This document shows, piece by piece, positions 23,778 to 37,330 of a DNA stretch of 64,000 nt. The position numbers were made by a program, and so were the translations under genes. This DNA comes from Isoetes taiwanensis (Eukaryota; Streptophyta; Lycopodiopsida; Isoetales; Isoetaceae), in the NCBI GenBank assembly GCA_021234155.1, contig JAJEKV010000100.1, positions 2,022,116 through 2,086,115 of the forward strand. The letters run 5' to 3'. The notes below the pieces were generated by a model. That model saw only the letters and a program-made list of their open reading frames with translations, had not been told where the DNA came from and searched no databases. The stretch's first letter is position 1. Every line of letters starts with the position of its first letter.

Positions 23778-26700
23778 GTGTATGCTAATTCTACCTCTGC
23801 AACCAATGTGTAGCTCCACACATTTCCATGATCTTTACCCAAGACATCTGCTATTTGCTGTCTCCCTATTGATACTTATTTGCCCAGTTGATTTAGGAAA
23901 AAGTATGGTCTTTTGCCATTTCATTGATTCCTTTTGAGCCATTTCTTCCATTGCCTCTTGAGTTCTATTATCTGGCTTTGCATCTGGTACAAAAGTAATT
24001 CTGTATTTGATTTTTCCGATTCTCATCTGAAAAGATATCATGAAGCTCTTTAATTAGATCACAATTGCCTTAGATAACTGATTGAAACTAAGGTCTTCCT
24101 TTACATACTTGCAATCGGGGTCGACAGCTTACAGCTTACGATATACGTGACCTCGTCTCTTTTAATGTACTTACCTAGCTTTTTGGGTGACATCATGCAT
24201 TGCATGACTGAAATGACTTCCTTAACTTTAATTGTAAGGTGCTTGCCATTTGGTACTAGGATGGACATTTCTTGCTCACGGTAATCAATTATTCCCTTAG
24301 CCGGGTTTTATTTATTCCATATGTACTATGAGGTCATACTTGTCACTGATAACTTTGGCGCCGATGCTTAACTTTGCTCCGCTTAAGGTGATGTCAAAGT
24401 TGACTTTTGTTCCTTTGGTGCTGCGAATTGTTCCATCTTGCCATACTTTCTGGTATAGACTTAGACTTAGAAGTCTTACCATTAGAGATATTTGCCATCT
24501 AGGAGATGCAGAGTTATGAGTTAATGAATTATTTATATGAGTCCTTTGACCCCAAGGTTTTGCCATCAAGACATTTCCTTTGGTCACAAAAGTCTATGCA
24601 ATCAATTTTAGATCTAATCTAGACTCTAGGAATTACACCTTTCTTGGTTATTACCCTCTAGAAATAGTCCCACCTTTGAGTTGATGCCATCTAAGAAGTT
24701 GGCTGGACTTGTTAGATTGCTTCTCTTCCTTGTGTCGGATTATTCCTTATGTTGTGGAGGTACTCATGTTATACATGGTCAACAATTATCCTAGTAGTGA
24801 ATCCTGCTTAGCGAGGTGATCAAGCTCACAAAGAGGTTTCAATATATTGGATATCCGTCAACAAATGTATATAACTTTAGTTACTCGATACGTTTTTCTT
24901 CCCAATCCTTGAAGCTTTGCTCAATTCTTGGGTCCATCCTTTTAAATAAATAAATAAAAACAAAATCCAAGCGGAATTGATTCCCCATCCCATCACGGAT
25001 GTTATCATCCATCTAATACATTCAACTATCTAACCATAGAAACCTGGGCTTGCTAAAAGCTCGTGTATTCGTCATTCATTGGCATAGCAAGGCGATGTTG
25101 CCCTCAAGTTGTTGAAGAATTTGACCTCGTTGGAGTTGTTGCATAATCCTTCATAGACCTTTGTCTTTTTGTTGAATATCTTCTATTTGTGCTCCCTAGA
25201 TGTCGATGTTGACTTTCCTCATTAGGGATAGGGTAATGGACTTGATGACGTGGTTGATGATGTAAGATCTTTATGTCGCTTCCCAAAGGCTTGGAGGTCA
25301 TGTTCTCCACTCTATAGAATGTTCCATATTGAACCATCATGTCTTGGAGATTAGAAGATTTGAGGATGATTCTTCTAACTCCTTGTTCAATCCTATTGTG
25401 TTGACTCTATCGATCTCCTTCATGTCTGCTCTTGAGCTTGGCAGTCCCATGTTGCTGATATAAGAGTGATGATAATGTTGTGTGTTTCACCACTTCGAAT
25501 TGTTCAACCTCTCATCCTTCTTAAGAGTTAAGCTTATTCACATCCATGTGCAAGATCTCTAACCTTGCAGTAATCAATTATTACTATTGTGCCTCGTTTT
25601 ATTGTTGATGGACCTCTAATCTCTAAGGCTAGGAGGTCATCGTGATCTTTCTACAAGGAAATGGTGCTATCAAGGTTGATGTAGCTACCACGGAGAATTG
25701 GAGCTCACGATGACGAAATTGGTTGCAGTTTGGCCATACCCTTATTCTTGAGCAATCTGGCCTCAATGATGTGCAATTCATCCTTTGCCAAAGCTTCTCT
25801 GTTTGAAGTCTAGATCTAATATTGCCATGAGCCTGTATGTCTAAGATGGTTGTTCTCCATAGGAGGTGTGCTCGGTATCCTCTCTTAGAAAAACCTGATG
25901 TAAATAATCGATGAAGTCATTTATTTTTCAGTCATTTATTTGTTGGCCTGTCATTGTGGAGTCCTTTCTCGGGGCCGTATGGCACTTGGAGAATATTCTT
26001 GGCTAGAAGATGTTCCTCCCCTACTATGATCAACAATGTAAGTGCATTGGTGCTCATCGGCTGTTGAGTAGCCCTTCTTGGCACTCATGTGTTTGTCCTT
26101 GATGTCTAGTTGTCCTTTCTGCAGTCTTCCGTTCATTAGTTGAGCTTGGCTCTCCTGTTTACCGTGTTGATCGTTGACCCAATGAAGTTTCCTTCATAAG
26201 GTGTCCTTTGCTTTCGAATTCCTTGATGTGGTCGAGCTACTCTCATATTGAAAGGGTCAAGGGTCTAGAATGAAGGTCCGCCTGGTCTATTTGACCGGCC
26301 AATTGTGCATAACATACAACAAATGTCTATGTCTACTGACTCTAGAGTTGCTATATGCGAGTATTCTACCTGCTGAGATGGGCTGGTAACAAGACTCCAT
26401 GTCTCTGGGTAGACTCGGTGTACTGGGCTAGAATGCATTGATAGAATGGTTTCTATATAATTATCTATGAAATAAAAGGTATGGCTGAAGACGCTTGATA
26501 ATGTTGCATCTATAACATGTGTATATCGTAGCAACAATTGCTAAGCCCGTGGCAACTAGGGGAGTGGTAAGAAAAAGTCTCAGAGATAAGGCTACTGTGT
26601 AGACAATGACATGCTTGACAAGCTAAGTGAGAAGGACACAAAATGGGATCTATATCTAACTTAAGGAAAATTATGGTTTCGGTCTCAATCCTAAGGGTCT

Positions 26701-26779
26701 TGGTTATAAATATTTTTTAACATCTTTAAACTTAAGCATGAACAAAGATTATAAATCAAACACAGATTGGAAAATATAG

Positions 26780-27110
26780 TTGACTCCATTATGGGGTGGA
26801 GTAGTTGACTCGACTCATATGGGGTTGGAAAACATAGTAGGGTAGTTGACTCGACTCATATGGGTTGGAAAATATAGTTGACTCCATTATGGGGTAGAGT
26901 AGTTGACTCGACTCACGGGGACAGAAAACCTATGCAAAGCTAGAAAACCTATGCACTGGTAGCAAACCCATATATTGACTCATGAGGCAGAAAATTTATG
27001 CATAGCATATAACACTCATGGGGTAGCAAACTCATACATTGGACTTATGCACAACATATAGCTCGCAAACGCATGAGTTGGGCTTGTGTCAACATCGGAC
27101 TAGGGCAACT
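26780..27110. repeat. Minisatellite in gypsy internal domain (copy 1)
   Basis: Units of about 57 bp contain tagttgactccattatgggg and gtagttgactcgactcata. They are followed by a second family, agaaaacctatgcactggta / gcaaacccatatattgactc. The same arrays, with different unit numbers, occur in copy 2 at 40460-40900. Confidence 0.75.
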
Positions 27111-27518
27111 CACATTAGCAAACCCATGCATAAAAATCTCAAAACTACCATAAATAGCATAACCTACCATAAGCCACAATGTACAATTACTAGCCCTAAT
27201 TTTGCATGAACTAACATTATGGGAGCTAGATAGCACTTAAATGGTGAATTTATAACTTATAATTAGTATGGTTTATAGAATACTAAATTCTATTTTGCGT
27301 GATATCCCCTGATCTTCGGAATCACCTTATCATCGGCCTTGCACTTTTGACTATCTTTTGAATATGTAGCATAATAACAGGGGGTTTTCTTTGTGTTTTT
27401 GTACGGTTTTCACCAAGGTTTTCCTATGATTTCGTGATGTATTCAAATGGATGTACTAATGCGTACATCTAGAGTGCACCATTTCTGAGCCATTGATTTT
27501 AGCCTTTTTTTTTTTAAT

Positions 27519-27690
27519 GGTCAACAACCAATGGCTCACAACAAAAGCCCTTTTTTTTGTGCGTGTGGTGCATAATGATCAACAACCAATGGCTCACAAC
27601 AAAAGCCTTTTTTTTTTTTTGCGTGTGGTGCACAATGATCAAAAACCAATGGCTCACACCACCTTTTTTTGTGTGTGGGGTGCATAATGG
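27519..27690. repeat. Three tandem copies of a 61-bp unit
   Basis: The unit is tcaa(c/a)aaccaatggctcac followed by aacaaaagcc, a T run and gcgtgtggtgca. It occurs three times, the T run varying in length. Confidence 0.8.
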
Positions 27691-28315
27691 GCACATAAGG
27701 GCTTGAAGGGCGCATGTAGTGCAGTTTCCCCGCAGGCAACACATTTCTTATCATAACTTTTGATCCGAGCTCGCTTTGGATGATTTTTATTGCGTTGGAA
27801 AGCTCTCTCCGAGATCTTTTTGATAGTGTATGATATGAATATGTTTGGTTAAGTTATCTATGCTAAAACATTAATTTTTCGGCCGGGTTTGGTAGGCTTT
27901 CACATCCTACCAGCTGATTAATATAGGATTGCGCTATTGGATATTGTTTTATGGCTCATTCCGAATGAAGCTTGCAAAAAATTACCATGCATTTTTAGAT
28001 TTTGAGGCAGTTATTAAGCAAATTCCAAGACTTCAAGATCCTTGTGCTAACAAGCAGAAAAGTTTCCCACTTTGGTTTCTCACCACAAGAATCCATGGAG
28101 GCCAAAGGCTGCTGTTAAATTCCAGTTGAAAAATGTTTGTGTATGAGTGTTGCAAACTTTATGACTTTCAGAATAATGGGATCAATCTGCTCTATCTTTA
28201 TGGTAACTTTTACTTTTGTTCTATTTGTTTTATTGTGATGAAATTCAAAGTTTTATTGTGATGAAATTCAAAAGCTACAGGTGATGAAAGCCTCAAATGA
28301 ATTCTAAATTTTTTG

Positions 28316-29450
28316 TCACACCGGGAGGGGGGAGGGGGTGACGCCCCTAAGGCCCCGAAGGGGCCAAAAAAATTTTTTTGCAACACAAACCATTAACATC
28401 CAACATATAAAAATTAAATCCCTCAACACATAACAACCATTGACATTAACAATCAACACATAACTACCATTGACATTAATTAACACAACCATTGGGTCCA
28501 ACACATTTAAATTAAAATCCCCCTTAAACCCCCTTTGGTTTGGGTGCATATTCACACGAGGGATGACATAGGGCAGCGAGAGCCCTCATAATTATATTTT
28601 GCACGTACGAAATCAACACCATATAGTATTCCACTTGAAATCTTATAGTATTTTGCGAATCTTGTTATACAGTATAGCAAATTTTGTACTTGCATACCCC
28701 ACAAACGAGGAACTTTACGTACGGTGTAGATTAAGGAATAAGGGGTGAATATGCCTATCCAACAGCTCTCGTTGCTCTAAATCGAGAGATTTGTGCACTG
28801 CTAGAAATGCCCAATTTCTTGAAGAAGTCAGTTGTGCTTCGAGTTTGGGCCGTGGCGGACTCTCTTTGGCTTCAAGTCGAGAAGGTGGCTTGTCAAGGCT
28901 ACATCTTGATCTACTGCTTTTGATGAACTTGGAAAATTTCTGCTTATAGCATTATGAATTGTGAACTGTCCATCACTGCAAGTATTCCTCATATACTTCC
29001 TTCTTCTCCTGCCCGATCAACAAAAACCATTACATTACACGCCTTTAAATTAAATCCCCCTTCAAACCCCCTTTGGTTTGGGTGCATATTCACACGGGGG
29101 GTGACTCCGGGCAACGAGAGCTGTTGGATAGTCATATTCATCCCTTGTTCCTCAATCTACACCGTACACAAAGTTCCTCGTTTGTGGGGTATGGATGTAT
29201 GGAATTTGCTATACTGTATAACAAGATTTGCAAAATACTATAAGATTTCAAGCAATATACTATATGGTCTTGATTTTATACGGGCAAAACATAATTATGG
29301 AGGCTCTCGCTGCCCTACGTCAACCCCCCGTGTGAATATGCACCCAAACCAAAGGGGGTTTGAAGGGGGATTTAATTTAAAGGCGTGTAATGTAATGGTT
29401 TTTGTTGAAGGTTAAAAAAAATTTTTGCCCCTTCGGGGCTAAAAACAAAC
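28316..29450. repeat. Two inverted MITE copies around a 250-bp core
   Basis: 29021-29409 is a MITE-like unit whose ends (from caacaaaaaccattacatta) are inverted for about 75 bp. 28354-28765 is a second, reverse-oriented copy lacking one end. Both keep an outer gccccgaaggggc plus A/T run. The outcome is a large inverted repeat flanking 28766-29020. In the other gypsy copy this core (41205-41448) stands without the arms. Confidence 0.65.
28777..28923 (+). other. Short conserved open frame, unidentified
   Basis: About 48 codons ending in TGA, containing EMPNFLKKSVVLRVWAVADS. The same reading with one or two changes occurs at 41205-41354. Conservation may only reflect recent duplication. It could be a captured exon. 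I do not recognise the family. Confidence 0.35.
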
Positions 29451-29910
29451 AACGTTACTTTACACTTGGATGAGTTGATGTTATATTGATTGTTAGTTAT
29501 ATGTTTAATTTCACAAAGAGGAAGCACGAATAGGAAAATAATGGCGCCAGATCATAACTAGCATTGGCATTTGTGTAGATCAGAATTATACGAACGTGGT
29601 TTGTATTCTCTTCACTCCATCTCTTTGATCCTATGAATATGTGTTGCATTTGTTCCCAGCTCTACCATAGTGGACGAATTTTTAAACCCTTGCTCTGCTA
29701 TAAGATGGGATAAGAAAGAAACTTGATCCGATACTGTTACAACAAGTCTTGTACCATGGTAAGCGTTCGTAACCATGAGGAAATACAAATAGAATGATAA
29801 CTAGCATTTGCATTGCGCACACCAAAAATGTTCATAGGATAAAAAGAAAATATGATTTAAAATCCTAATGGGACCTCTTCTTGAGGTGGCAAGATTGCAT
29901 TTTTTCATCA

Positions 29911-30099
<189 letters not shown>

Positions 30100-30156
30100 T
30101 CAAATGACTCATGTTCAAAAAAGAATGCATAAAGTTCTCCACAAAGAAATAAATAC

Positions 30157-30378
30157 CTGTTCAAAACCAAATTTGAAACGTGGCCGTGTGGAAGCTCTTT
30201 TACTTTGTTGCAGCTGTAGAATTTTCCCTGTACTCTTGGCTCCTGGCAGACGCTGCCCAACTATAGAATCGACGAAATTGTGCTTCCGGATTGGAGGCTT
30301 GCTTCGGAATTTAGACTGCATTGTGAGCCCTATGACTTGTGCCCCTTCTCTTTGGTGATAATACTGGCAGCAATATAT
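30157..30378 (-). other. Unidentified exon upstream of the agmatine deiminase exon
   Basis: The minus-strand open frame includes SKPPIRKHNFVDSIVGQRLP and RPRFKFGFEQ, ending at a donor (gaacag/gtattt). The 84-bp T-rich intron that follows joins it in frame to the agmatine deiminase exon. The sequence does not resemble the normal upstream part of agmatine deiminase, so this may be a chimeric capture. The family is unknown. Confidence 0.4.
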
Positions 30379-30414
30379 GTGATGGATCAAGAGGTTTATT
30401 TGCTGATGTATTTG

Positions 30415-30830
30415 CCTATGGATCAGGACATGCTAACCCACAACAAGCTCTCACTCCTGGTCTTGTTTATGATCTAGCTGTGCAAGACTACATCCCTCAC
30501 CGCTGTGTTTAATTCTATATCTGATACTAAATCCATCATATTTAGAAGAAAAGTAACAAATGTGGGCGATAACAGTTCAACTTACAGCGCTATTGTTATA
30601 GCCTCGAATGGAACGAATGTGACGGTGAACCCCCTGTGCTTGTATTTTCAGATGTCGAAGATGTCGATCGCATACTAGGTTTTGATGTGGAGGTAAGGGC
30701 GACCACTATGGACCAAAGCTCCAACTTTTCTTTCCCGAGTGGAGCCCTAATTTGGTCTGATGGAGGAAGGCATGTAAGCACAAACAGTAATGAATTCAAA
30801 TTGAGAAATTGCAACAGCAACTTCTACCTA
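30415..30830 (+). pseudogene. Subtilase (subtilisin-like protease) C-terminal fragments
   Basis: The plus strand reads [20 protein letters not shown], then DYIPHRC and a stop (30415-30511). In another frame it then reads VTNVGDNSSTYSAIV...GTNVTVNP (about 30553-30640), and in a third NFSFPSGALIWSDGGRHV (to about 30780). These follow the order of plant subtilases: the G-x-GH-x-NP...PGLVYD block near the catalytic Ser, then the fibronectin-like C-terminal domain (TVTNVG...SLIWSDG). Stops and frameshifts show it is dead. The catalytic triad is absent. It lies inside the TIR-bounded segment. Confidence 0.82.
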
Positions 30831-32570
30831 CCTTGGAGAACCAGACTGCCTTCTTTGCCTTTGCAATCTGCCATAGCCACCAGTTTCGGAACCATTACAT
30901 TACAAAAACCAACCTGGGGCAAACAGAGCACTAGACACGCCAGCATCTAAAATAACCTTCAAGGCAGAAGAAAAAAAGAATGGAGCACATCCTTCGGCTC
31001 TGCTTCTTCGGCTCTGCTCTGCTCTGCTTCTTCGGCTCTGCATCCGGCTACACAAGTCAGAGAAAAGCGATCTGCCAGAACCTTGCATGAATTCACTGTT
31101 TTTTAATTCTGTACTCAAGAATAGATTCGTCAAAAGCATTACTATAGGAATGCCTATCATCGCCAGAAGAAGAAAAAGGGGCAGAAGAAATAAAAGGACT
31201 GTAAACAGAGCCCATCCTTTTCATCCTTTGGCTCTGCTTCTTCGGCTCTGCTCTGCTATGCTTCTTCGGCTCTGCATTCGGCTACACAAATCAAAGAAAA
31301 GCGACTGTATGCAAAGTTCCTTGGCCTTCTTGGGTCTTGCTTTAGTAAAGAAATTTTGCACGAAAACATAGAACCCTAAAATGGATTAGGTCGAGGCCTG
31401 CATGCTTCAGCTTTCTAAATTCATAGGTGAACCATTGGAAATTGGCATCAAAATCAACGCCGAGCGTATGTGCACTCTAGATGTACCAATTAGTACGTCT
31501 CATGGAATACCATCATCAAATCATATAAAAACCTTAAGAAAAAAAGTATAAAAATACAAAAGAAACCCTCTGTTATTTTGCTACATATTCATGCTTCAAC
31601 TTGAAGGGGTTCTTCCCTGTCACATAAATCTTCATCGATTTATACGTCGGCCATACTAGGATTGGTAGCCTTGCCGCTTGTTTTTCGGCCTCCTCCTCAT
31701 GTTGGGGTACTTTTTACTCTGGCTCTCGTATTATCGCCCTCGTTAGCCGATCGTCCCCCCATTTTGTGCACTCTTCCAGGTCCTCCTCCCCTTCTCTTAC
31801 CTCCTATCCTTTGGTGTGCTTGTTCCTCTACCTCCTTGGTTTGCTCTCCATGTTAGCTCCTCTTGGGCCACTTCTTCTTGTGAAGATGCCGACTCCCATT
31901 TCCCTGAGCAACTTCCCCAAGCATTGAGGTTTTGGTCCACCATGGTGTCAAGGGGGTTGTTGGGTAAATTCGAGCTACTAGAGTCTGCGTCCCATCTGTG
32001 TCACTTTTGAGTGAAACTTGCTTATTCGGTGTACTCCCCGACGACTAGAAAATTTCCCTTAGAATTAACTTACAATAGGAAAGGGCTCGAGGATAGAATC
32101 TTGAAAGATCTAAGGATTGGGGGTACTTTTCAAGAGATTTTTAGCGATCATCCCTTTTTTTTTTTAAGTGTGAATATATTATAAGTAAGGGTTATTAATT
32201 AAAGTACTTTTTTTAATTACTTAACTATCTTTCAAAATTTTCCTATTTATTTTGGGTCAAATATTGGTCATCGCACCATTTTCTTTGCAAGCTTCCTATT
32301 GAGCGACTTTCGTTCAATTTCCACTTGTAAAATGAGGCTCATGAACAACTTTGAGCTCAAATTTACTAGAAAGTTTGTTTTGACTCTCTATTCAAAATTA
32401 GTTTATCCTAACAACTAGATTTGACTTGCTAATGACATTCTAACGATGGAAGAAAAAAATTCTCCCAATTTTCGAGGTTCATATTGGGGTTTTACCCCCA
32501 AATTTTCTACTAGGCCGGTTAGCTACTTATGAAAATGGCTAGTGCTTGATCTTGGTCAACCAAGATCATT

Positions 32571-32582
32571 GCTCTGATACCA
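32571..32582 (-). other. Primer-binding site, initiator Met-tRNA (gypsy copy 1)
   Basis: The minus strand reads TGGTATCAGAGC, one base after the LTR end. It is complementary to the 3' end of plant initiator tRNA-Met. Confidence 0.9.
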
Positions 32583-32583
32583 T

Positions 32584-34166
32584 TGTGACGCTCCTTGCGC
32601 TATATACGGCAGCCCGCGGTATACAACGAAGTACCTTCCCCATCCAACGGCTACACGTCGTATGGGCCCTCTGTCTAACTCGTGTCTAGGGTGGCCAGAC
32701 TATCGAGTAGAGGACACAGAGGTGTCATTCTGTCCCGTCCTCTAGGGGTCCCTATATCAGCGGAAGCAAAACATATAAACATAAGCACTAGCAATAACAT
32801 AACAACAATAAACTACCCCATAGGATAGTGATAATCCATTCATCCATATCATCGAATATAACAATACAACAAGTCATCATATACATCAAATAGAGGCTCC
32901 TACCCAGGGCTCAGACTCAAGGGGGAGTCGACTGACGGCTGGGGGCCTCCAGATAGAACAGACCGAGTTATGGTGTTGACCACTCCATCTGCCCCTCCTG
33001 TGCATACTTTGCAGACAGGCTAAATCAGGCTCTGTCATGACTGTAACTTGCCAGAGACGTAATCCCATGGTATCACCCAATGAGACTACTCTGGGTTGCA
33101 TCTCCCCGGTCCGATGAGGTAGGAAGGGTTGCATCTCCCCTTTCCAGAGTGCAGTGGCTCCATGGGCGGCTAGAGGATCGTGGCGACACACGTCCGTACC
33201 CGACTGAACTCCCCAAAACAAGGGCCAAGCCGACACTTGCAACTCTTGAGAGTCAGGGCGACACCATTGACCCAGGAAGTGTCGGACCCATACTCGGCCC
33301 ACACGAAGTGACCGACTATGAGCCTAGCCTGCTATGGGACCCCAGTAGCCGCGCTCAGCAGGGTCCTCCCTCCACTTTGCTACTGACCCTGTTGTGTGGT
33401 GCTCAGTCACTCCATAGCCTCCATAGCCAGGTGGGCTCTATGCACATGCCGCATAATAATGGGAACTAATGGGTCTAAACTAGGAGCATCATCTAAATAA
33501 TGGCTACTAGGTCTCTACCCCCCTTCCCAATACACAAGAGGTGCAAACATAAGATCAACCATTGTCATATACCAACATAACATGATAAATAACAAGAATA
33601 ACAACTGATCCTAATCACATACATCTAACTTATAGTTAGGGTTCATTGATTAGGGTTCATGCTCAGAACTATAGGTTATAGAATGGCTCTACTAGGACAC
33701 AATATGCAACTCCCTAGAGTCTCGAAGTACCTGCTCCTGACGAGCTGCCACCGGCTCCCTGGTTCTCCATCTCTAGCAGGTGGTTCGAGTAGATGACTCT
33801 CCTCTGCTACGCTCGCGCTTTCGGACTGCTACTGCAACCTTGGCTGTCGAAGATGATCCTCGAATCAGAGCAATGGGCACGAATTGGTGGATCGAAAGTT
33901 GGTGGAGCCAAAAGTGGTCTAGGTTTAGTGTTTGGCCTTTTATGTGTTAGGGTTCACTTGGCTCCAATAGGGCGCGTCCATGTGGCGGGCCACCTATAGA
34001 GTGAAGCCACGTGGAAATGGGTCACCTCCTAAGGTTGGCTAAGTTATGTAAATAACTTGGCCATGCCCCTACACTTGATGCATACAAGTCTACTAATGTA
34101 GATTTGTATAGTGACGTGGGCCTAGGATATACGTATTTATATCGTATATTCTAGGGGAACGTCACA
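32584..34166 (-). mobile_element. Gypsy LTR, shared by two internal domains
   Basis: 1583 bp, starting TGTGACG and ending CGTCACA on the minus strand. A purine tract precedes it and a primer site follows it, so it serves as 3' LTR of the internal domain at 34180-42440 and as 5' LTR of the truncated one at 23943-32583. It matches the LTR at 42441-45011 closely along its length. It contains the undisturbed hAT target site cttgcgct at 32594-32601. Confidence 0.88.
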
Positions 34167-34179
34167 TTCTCCCCCCCAG
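34167..34179 (-). other. Polypurine tract of the gypsy element
   Basis: The minus strand reads CTGGGGGGGAGAA directly before the LTR start TGTGACG. This is the plus-strand priming site for LTR retrotransposons. Confidence 0.85.
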
Positions 34180-35070
34180 CATAATGCTATCTTCAGCATT
34201 ACGTAAGGTGAAATGAACCTGCGTCAACATTATGCAACAATAACAATATTTAAGTTAACACTTAGAATTCATTATGGAAATAACTTTTGATGTTTAATTA
34301 TATCGATAAATGTAAAGGCTATATTCACCTACATACAACATTATATAGCCTTAACAAGTCTTACACTATAATAACATAATAATGTATTCAGAAATTACAA
34401 ATTAGGACTGTATTCATGTCGTGATGTGCTCCCATCCGTTTGTTGCCATTACTTCTATTGGCCCACCAAGTGGCACTTCGCGTTAGTTTAATTAATAAAT
34501 TGTGGTTTTCTAAGGGTCCACCCCCTTTAATTTAACCTACATGAATGCAACATTTCCCAGCATAGGGGGAGGATGCTTCCCCCATAATAGCCGTGGAGAT
34601 GTTTTCTATCATGCCTAAGATGAATGCATGTCTAATGCCTACACCTTTCATCACCCTTGGCATAGGAGCTGGCTTATCCTCCATAATAGCCATAGACTCT
34701 AGGTGGTTCCTATCATGCACTTATCCATGATCTCTGTTCTAGGACTCATGCATGCTTACTTAATCTATAGGCATTAAATCATGGCATAAGGAACATTAAA
34801 GATGATCCCATCATCGCTCATGACCACATGCTTGCCTTTACATGCATCCTGAATACTCATAGATGAATGCATACACTCTTTTTTATCCTTGACTGCCAGA
34901 TCTTTGCTAAATGCATGCACTCACCTTCTCTTTTGATGTCGACAATATCGATGGCGAGTTGTCCCTTGCATTGTTCGTAAACTATGGGTACTGCATTTAA
35001 TGATCGAATTTAAATACTCCCGTCGCGTCTTCACTGATAAGTGTTTCCACTTGACCAAATATTGGAGGAC

Positions 35071-37330
35071 TTAAGATCTTCTTGTTTTCTTATATGTTTT
35101 ATCAAGAAGAGCTTCTGGAACAATCTCAAGTTGTTCTTCAATCATTACTAATAAAGTTGGAGTCTCCAATATCTCCTCTGGTTTAGGAGTATGCTTCTTA
35201 AGAAGGCTTATGTGAAAGGCTTTATGAACTGTCAAGTGTGTGGGGAGATCCAATTTATAGGATTGATTACCTATCATTTGAATGATTTGGAATGGTCCCG
35301 CCGACCTTGAAGCAAGCTTCTTGCAATTGCCGATGTGGAGGTTTGCTTGTTTGACTTTTATTTTGAGTCAAACATTATCCTCTACGTGGAATTTTCTTTT
35401 GGTCCTGTGCTTATTGGCTATGCTCTTTTGTCTACTTCTTGCTGCCAAGAGCTGGCGTCAAACTTCTTGAACCAATTGCTGCATCTCTATTTAGCATTTA
35501 TTGAGAAGGTTCTACCTTGGACAATACTGTATTATGACAAATGTCCGGTATTAATCATTGATAACCATAATTTATCATAAGGGAAAACATTTGTGAGGAT
35601 TCTTTCTTGGCACTATTATCTGCAAACTCTACCAAGTAAATATAGTCACCCCATTTTGACTGCATATTCCATATATAGTTCCTCAGCATGTCTTCTAATA
35701 TATGATTTGTACGTTCTGTCTGCCGACCATCAGTTTGAGAATGATATGTTGTACTCCAAAACAACTTTGCGTGGGTCGTGTTGAAGATGTCCTTCCAGAA
35801 GGCACTTATGAACTTAGGGTCTCTGTCGGAGATGATTTCCCTTGGAATCCCGTGCGATCTGCATATTTCTTTTGCTTAAAGCAAGGTCTTCAAGATTGTA
35901 TCTGTAGTTTGAGACGACAGAAAGTGAGTCATCTTTGATGCTCGTCAAGCAGTACTACTAAGGCACCATGGCCCCTTGCTGTTCTTGGAAGTCTGGTTAT
36001 AAAATCCATGCTCACAACCTTCTATTTCTCATTTGGCACTGCCAAGGGTTCTAAGGTTCCCGGAATTCAGACTTGCTCTGTTTTTATTCGTTGAAGTAGC
36101 TGACGCTGCCGAATGTGGTTGGTGGTGTCCTTCTCCATGCCAGCCAAAAGTAACTACCTTTTATCTTATCATAAATCCTGTGTGGCCGGCTATTGGGCTA
36201 TTATGAGTATCATGAAGAATTAACTTCCTTACTCCTGATGCCTCTGGGGTGCAACGATTGTCCTTGTGATATAAAAGGTTGCCTTCCTTTTTATATCTTT
36301 TATAAGCTTCTCTTCCTTTATATGCCCTTGCTTCCTTGCAAGAACTAGCCCATACTTCCTTGAATTCTTTGCTTGAGTGCAAAATATCTTCAATCTTTTT
36401 GCTGAATTCATTGATTTATAGACTATCTTGAAGTCATACTCTTCGAGAAATTCCATCCAGCATCTTCACCTCAAATTGAAGATATATTCGAGGCTTTGGT
36501 GGTCTGTATCCGACTGAAATCGCATCCAAGCAAATAATGCCTCATATGCGTAAAGCTCTTATGACCCTTAGACATTCTTGATCATGGGTGAAATAATGTT
36601 GCTCGACATCGTTCGTCTTTTTGGAGTCGTACTTCTTGCATGAGGATTCCTCCGGTTGCCACTCACTTGCATCTGTTGACAATGTGCAACCCAATCTTTG
36701 ACTTTCTTGTGCTTAGTGAGATCTGAGAAAGGGGCTGCTCATTTAGCAAAATCTTTTACAATTTGCCTATAACAATCTGCAAGGCATAAGAAATTTCTCT
36801 CTTTGGACATATTTTTTGGAGCGAGCCAATTGAATATCACTTCAATCGTTGTTGGATCAATGGAGATTCCCTCTGGTGTCACTAGATGCCCGACGTATTC
36901 CATCTTACTTGTTGCAAAATAGCACTTCTAGAGTTTAGCATAAAGACGATGTCGTCTCAACTCTGCTACTACTATTCTCAAATAAACCGGATGTTCCTCC
37001 ATGAACTTACTGTAATTCGTTTAAAGAATGATGACAAACTCGTGTAAAAAGTTTATAAAGACGTCATTCATCAGACACATAAATGTTTTCAGGGCATTTA
37101 ATAGACGAAAAGGCGTCATTGTAACTTATAGTGATCATACTGCATTCTAAAACCTGTCTATATGGATATGTTGATTTGATGACATCCAGTTCTTAGATTG
37201 ATTTTGAAGAATTGCTTCCTCGAGCTAGTCCATTAAGTTGTCTGGCCTTCGCAATGCGTACTTGCTCCTTATCATATGCTTATTGAGTTGGCATTATACT
37301 TCCATGTTTCTTCTTCCCAAAGGGGACTGT
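35071..37330 (-). pseudogene. Gypsy pol remnant: RT, RNase H, integrase
   Basis: Minus-strand pieces, 5' to 3': an RT thumb-side stretch with KMEYVGHLVTPEGISIDPTT (about 36830-36910); the RNase H end WMEFLEEYDFKIVYK (about 36456); the integrase zinc-binding region with LLYHKDNRC and LILHDTHNSPIAGHTG (36161-36382); the integrase core block TTYHSQTDG-RQTERTNHILE (35555-35764); and the integrase C-terminal block VHKAFHISLLKKH (35071-35277). The catalytic Y-x-DD of RT is not readable. Many frameshifts and stops are present. The family reverse-transcribes and integrates the retroelement. Confidence 0.85.

Noticed and set aside
27493-27754. Opposing frames with Asn-Gln-Pro-Met-Ala-His-type repeats
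   Set aside because: Produced by the 61-bp tandem repeat with variable T runs that shift the frame.
32571-32582. Possible tRNA-Met gene from the match to its 3' end
   Set aside because: Only the 12-base primer-site complement is present beside the LTR; no cloverleaf sequence surrounds it.
32886-33469. Opposing open frames of 129-138 codons, repeated at 43801-44300
   Set aside because: They lie wholly inside the gypsy LTR and overlap on both strands; GC-rich LTR sequence without stops, not genes.
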